From JAYEJW01 sp034716535 (lineage in GTDB: Bacteria > Pseudomonadota > Gammaproteobacteria > Chromatiales > Chromatiaceae): DNA of 20,400 nt. Shown piece after piece: positions 17,636-20,400 of this stretch. The stretch covers positions 1-20,400 of the forward strand of contig JAYEJW010000665.1 in the NCBI GenBank assembly GCA_034716535.1, in the 5' to 3' direction. The notes under the pieces are model-generated. The model ran no database searches. It was not told the DNA's origin and saw only the letters and a list, made by a program, of their open reading frames with translations. The translations under genes were made by a program, and so were the position numbers. Every line of letters begins with the position of its first letter. Position 1 is the first letter of the stretch.

Positions 17636-18985
17636 TCAATCAGCCGGAGGTGGAACTGTGTCTTTCGGATTCAGCCAGGCGTTACCCTTGGCCAGCACTT
17701 CGCGGGTCAGGGTGCTGGTGGCCTCGTGCAGCAGCACGCCGTTGATGATGTAGTCGTAGCGGGAGCTCAGGTAATCGAACTCCGCCTGGAACAGGTTCTG
17801 TTGGGCGTTCAGCACGTCTACCTGGGTCCGGGTGCCCACCTCCAGACCGGCCTGCGTCGATTCGAGGGCGCTGCGGGCCGAGACCACGGCGGCCTGACGC
17901 GCCTGGACATCGCTGATACTGGAGATGATCCCGCGAAACGCGTCTTTCGCCTGGCTCAAGACCGCCCGCCGCTGCTGGTCGAGCCGGTCCTGCGCCGCCC
18001 GGAAATCGTAACCCGCCTGCCGGGTACGGGAGGTCACGCCGCCGCCCTGATAGATGGGCAACGTCATGTTCAGGGAAACGAACGCGCTGTCACGGTCGTT
18101 GCCGAACTCGGCCCCCGTGCGAGACAGGTCATAGCCGGCCTGCACGTCAAAGGTCGGATAGTGCCCGGAGCGCTCGATATCGATCTGCTTCTTGGCCGAT
18201 TCAGACGCCTCGCTGGCGGCGATGATGCCGTAGTTGCTCTTCAGGGCGGTTTTCGCCCACACCTCGATGTCATTGGGCTGCGGCGGCGTTAGCGGCAACC
18301 GCTCGCCGAGTCGGGCCACGGGGACGCGCGCCGGCCCGATAATCCTGCGCAGGGCCTCCCACTGGTTGTTCAACTCGTTCTTCGCGGTGATCACGTTCGC
18401 GCGGGACCGGTCGTATGCGGCCTGGCTCTCGTTGACGTCGGTGATGGCCACCAGGCCCACGTCGAAGCGCTGCGTAGACTGCTCGAGCTGGCGCTCGTTG
18501 GCCCGCTGCAGGGCCTCCTGAACCCGTACCGCATCGGCGGCCCGCAGCACATCGAAATAGGCCCGAGTGGTGCGCGTCATGAGCCTGATCTGTGCGTCGC
18601 GGTACTCGGCCTCCGCCTGGGCGATGGTGTCGCTCGTCTGGTCGAGTCGGATCCAATCCGCACGATCGTAGACCGATTGGGTGACGGCGGCCGTTAACCC
18701 CTTACTGTTGTAGGTATCGTTTCGGCTTCCCGCTCCGGAAAAGGAGAATCCGTCGGTCTTGTCGTTTTGATAGTCGAGGTTGCCCGTCACGTTGAAGTTC
18801 GGCAGCAGGAGCGCCCGCGCCTGAGGCTTGACCTCACGCGTGGCGAACATTGTTTGCTCCGCTTCCATCAGCGTGGGGTCGCTCTTGACCGCCAGATCGT
18901 AGATCTGGATCAGATCTTCGCCTGAGCAGGCGGCCCCGTAGCCGACGCCGAAGGCGGCGAAGATCGCGAGTATTTTGGTGCGCAT
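17636..18985 (-). CDS. TolC-family outer membrane efflux protein
   Basis: An outer-membrane channel of about 449 residues that pairs with an inner-membrane pump and a periplasmic adaptor. An N-terminal signal peptide (MRTKILAIFAAFGVGYGAAC) is followed by two OEP repeats. The first holds IYDLAVKSDPTLMEAEQ and DYQNDKTDGF with long coiled-coil helices to about residue 210; the second begins near 225 and ends with LEVGTRTQVDVLNAQQNLFQAE, typical of TolC. Length fits TolC of type I secretion and efflux. ATG 18985 is preferred to GTG 19000 because it places the signal peptide at the N-terminus. A sigma70-like promoter with TATAAT lies 61 bases upstream. The divergent ABC exporter is a natural partner. 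tolC itself is probable, but family-level naming is safer. Confidence 0.92.
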   Translation of the reverse strand: MRTKILAIFAAFGVGYGAACSGEDLIQIYDLAVKSDPTLMEAEQTMFATREVKPQARALLLPNFNVTGNLDYQNDKTDGFSFSGAGSRNDTYNSKGLTAAVTQSVYDRADWIRLDQTSDTIAQAEAEYRDAQIRLMTRTTRAYFDVLRAADAVRVQEALQRANERQLEQSTQRFDVGLVAITDVNESQAAYDRSRANVITAKNELNNQWEALRRIIGPARVPVARLGERLPLTPPQPNDIEVWAKTALKSNYGIIAASEASESAKKQIDIERSGHYPTFDVQAGYDLSRTGAEFGNDRDSAFVSLNMTLPIYQGGGVTSRTRQAGYDFRAAQDRLDQQRRAVLSQAKDAFRGIISSISDVQARQAAVVSARSALESTQAGLEVGTRTQVDVLNAQQNLFQAEFDYLSSRYDYIINGVLLHEATSTLTREVLAKGNAWLNPKDTVPPPAD

Positions 18986-19045
18986 GTTCTTTCGCCCCAC
19001 TGTGACGACATCCTAAGGTTCGTTGACCGTCGATTGACCAGCGCG

Positions 19046-19075
19046 ATTATAGGCGACAGGCTTGGTCCCGCTCAA
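19046..19075 (-). promoter_or_regulatory. Sigma70-type promoter for the tolC-like gene
   Basis: On the minus strand, TTGAGC (19075-19070; 4 of 6) and a perfect TATAAT (19051-19046) are separated by 18 bases. Transcription would start near 19039, giving a leader of about 54 bases. It may drive the genes that follow as well. Confidence 0.7.
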
Positions 19076-19257
19076 TGGATAGCTCCCACCAAAATGACGG
19101 TTTGGTCCGAGAATTTGGAAAATACTTCCGTCGCTTAGGAACAAAATCTCAACCGGCTGCTGAAGCGACCGCCCGATTCTTGCCTTGCACAGCCGGCGCC
19201 CTGGACCCATGCTTCTAGACACTGGCGCAACCGTCTTCAGCCGTCGATAGCCCTTCC

Positions 19258-20286
19258 TTGATCACGCCGTTGCCTGCTTCCACGAACATTCCCGCCTCGA
19301 ACCGCGAGCGCTCCTACGGCTGGCGCGACCTGATGCAGATGGTCTTGAGCCGGCGAAAAGAGCTCATCCTGGCCAACGTCATCGCGATCCTGGGAACCCT
19401 GGTCAGCGTTCCGATTCCGCTGCTCATCCCCCTGCTCGTGGACGAAGTGCTGCTCGGGCAGCCGGGCAGAGCGGTAGCGACGATCAATCGCATGGCTCCC
19501 GAGTCCTGGCAGGGCCCCGTGCTCTATATCCTGGTCGTCCTCTTTCTGACGCTTTCCCTTCGGCTGTTGGGTCTCGTTCTCGGTGCCTTACAGATTCGTC
19601 AGTTCAGCGCTATCTCGAAAGACGTGATTTTCCGCATCCGACGGCACTTGCTGCTGCGCCTGCAGCGGGTGTCCATGGCGGAGTACGAGACCTTGGGCAG
19701 CGGTACCGTCGCGTCGCATCTGGTTACGGATCTCGACGCCGTGGATCAGTTCGTGGGCGGTGCGACAAGCAAGTTCCTGGTCTCGGTTCTGAGCATCCTC
19801 GGGACCGCCATCGTACTTCTGTGGATGCACTGGCAACTCGCGCTCTTCATCCTCTTGCTCAACCCCCTGGTTATCTACGTCACCACCCTCTTCGGACGCA
19901 AGGTCAAGGATCTCAAACGCAAGGAGAACACAGCGTATGAGGCCTTTCAGGACGCTCTGTCCGAGACCCTGGGGGCGATCCAGCAGATACGCGCCAGCAA
20001 CCGGGAACGCTTCTACATCCGGCGCATGATCGAGAAGGCCGATGAGATTCGCGGCTTCTCCACGGCCTTCGCCTGGAAGAGCGAGGTCGGCAACCGGTTC
20101 TCCTTCATGCTCTTCACCTTCGGGCTCGATATTTTTCGTACCCTCAGCATGTTCATGGTCCTGTTCTCCGACCTGACCATCGGGCAGATGATGGCGGTCT
20201 ACGCCTACCTCTGGTTCATGATGGGGCCGGTACAGGACGTGTTGGGTATACAGTACGCCTACCACAGCGCCGGCGCCGCGCTCAAC
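19258..20286 (+). CDS. ABC exporter, membrane domain only (cut by sequence junction)
   Basis: The transmembrane half of an MsbA-like exporter: residues about 25-343 hold five to six membrane segments (LILANVIAILGTLVSVPIPLL and others) and the typical coupling stretch with FRIRRHLLLRLQRVSMAEYE and GSGTVASHLVTDLDAVDQF, then LSETLGAIQQIRASNRE. The C-terminal ATPase domain is absent. The reading frame stops (TAA 20290-20292) two codons after ALN, where family members continue into the linker and nucleotide-binding domain. The break coincides with a change to AT-rich sequence, so it is probably an artefact, not a real truncation. The start is uncertain: TTG 19258 is the first possible one (in-frame TAG at 19216-19218), ATG 19333 the next ATG. 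It is divergent from the tolC-like gene and possibly its pump. Confidence 0.85.
20281..20286. other. Putative chimeric junction (CTCAAC)
   Basis: CTCAAC fits both sides: as Leu-Asn it continues the ABC exporter frame on the plus strand, and as Val-Glu in reverse it continues the Tgt frame on the minus strand. GC content and codon use change sharply here. A six-base shared sequence is typical of assembly or amplification chimeras. Confidence 0.75.
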
Positions 20287-20400
20287 TCCTAAGTTTAACA
20301 TATCATTATGGTCAAGTGCTTTGACACTAGCTTGAGTACCTACAGGCATAAATACAGGAGTTTGAACCTCTCCATGGGCCATACTTAAAGTTGTGGCTCT
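20281..20400 (-). CDS. tgt: Queuine tRNA-ribosyltransferase, N-terminal fragment (foreign DNA)
   Basis: Read on the minus strand from the right edge, 40 codons give a protein stretch with HGEVQTPVFMPVGTQASVKA, then LDHNDMLNLGVE. It matches the conserved N-terminal region of bacterial Tgt, which inserts the queuine precursor at tRNA position 34: the TPVFMPVGT block is a family hallmark, and LG(A/V)(Q/E) normally leads into IILGNTYHL. Here the frame breaks exactly before that block. Codons are AT-rich (TTA, AGT, GTA, ACT, CAA), unlike every other gene in the window. The gene begins beyond the right edge and its 3' part is missing, replaced by the ABC gene. It probably comes from a different, AT-rich organism. 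Confidence 0.85.

Noticed and set aside
19013..19222. Small minus-strand frame upstream of the tolC-like gene
   Set aside because: It overlaps the tolC promoter and has no family resemblance or ribosome-binding site.
19258..20292. ABC half-transporter lacking an ATPase domain as a novel membrane protein
   Set aside because: The truncation coincides with a composition switch and a foreign gene fragment, so an artefact explains it better.
19588..20382. 264-codon minus-strand frame that looks like a Tgt fusion protein
   Set aside because: Only its first part (20281-20382) is Tgt-like. The rest is antisense to the ABC exporter and follows from the chimeric join, so it is not a real fusion.

Overview
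The window is GC-rich bacterial DNA, densely packed with genes. The gene content (hspQ, aroC, an AcuC-type deacetylase, a TolC-family porin, an Hsp70/DUF2760 pair, GH57/DUF4912 glycogen genes) best fits a gammaproteobacterium. A sulfur-oxidising or chemolithotrophic lineage is possible, but that is inference. No rRNA, tRNA, insertion sequence, CRISPR array or prophage was recognised.

Layout. Positions 1-1397 (minus): an Hsp70-family chaperone running off the left edge, translationally coupled to an upstream DUF2760 gene. Positions 1629-2918 (plus): a small DUF2934 protein and a TauE/SafE-type membrane transporter. Positions 3033-3491 (minus): an SRPBCC-fold protein. Positions 3550-4838 (plus): a histone-deacetylase-family enzyme coupled by ATGA overlap to the heat-shock protein HspQ. 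Positions 4811-18985 (minus): one long co-oriented run, in transcription order tolC-like, aroC, an MFS transporter, ppk2, glgX, a GH57 enzyme, a DUF4912 protein, a GH57 branching enzyme, glgA and pabB. Positions 19258-20286 (plus): the membrane domain of an ABC exporter, cut off before its ATPase domain.

How the genes work together. The centre is a storage-polymer cluster. GlgA elongates the glucan, the GH57 branching enzyme (not a GH13 GlgB) makes branches, GlgX removes them, a second GH57 enzyme of unassigned specificity acts on alpha-glucan, and DUF4912 accompanies the GH57 genes. PPK2 next door adds polyphosphate metabolism. AroC and PabB flank the cluster and belong to chorismate and folate synthesis. 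A sigma70-like promoter with a perfect TATAAT lies before tolC.

The last ~115 bases are foreign to the rest. They are much richer in A+T and encode, on the minus strand, an N-terminal piece of queuine tRNA-ribosyltransferase (Tgt) in AT-rich codons. They join the ABC gene in mid-frame at a short shared CTCAAC. The simplest reading is a chimeric assembly or amplification junction at about 20281-20286, so the ABC truncation should not be read as biology. Apart from that join, the window looks like ordinary chromosome with a somewhat unusual glycogen operon. I found no clear evidence of a wholly new system.
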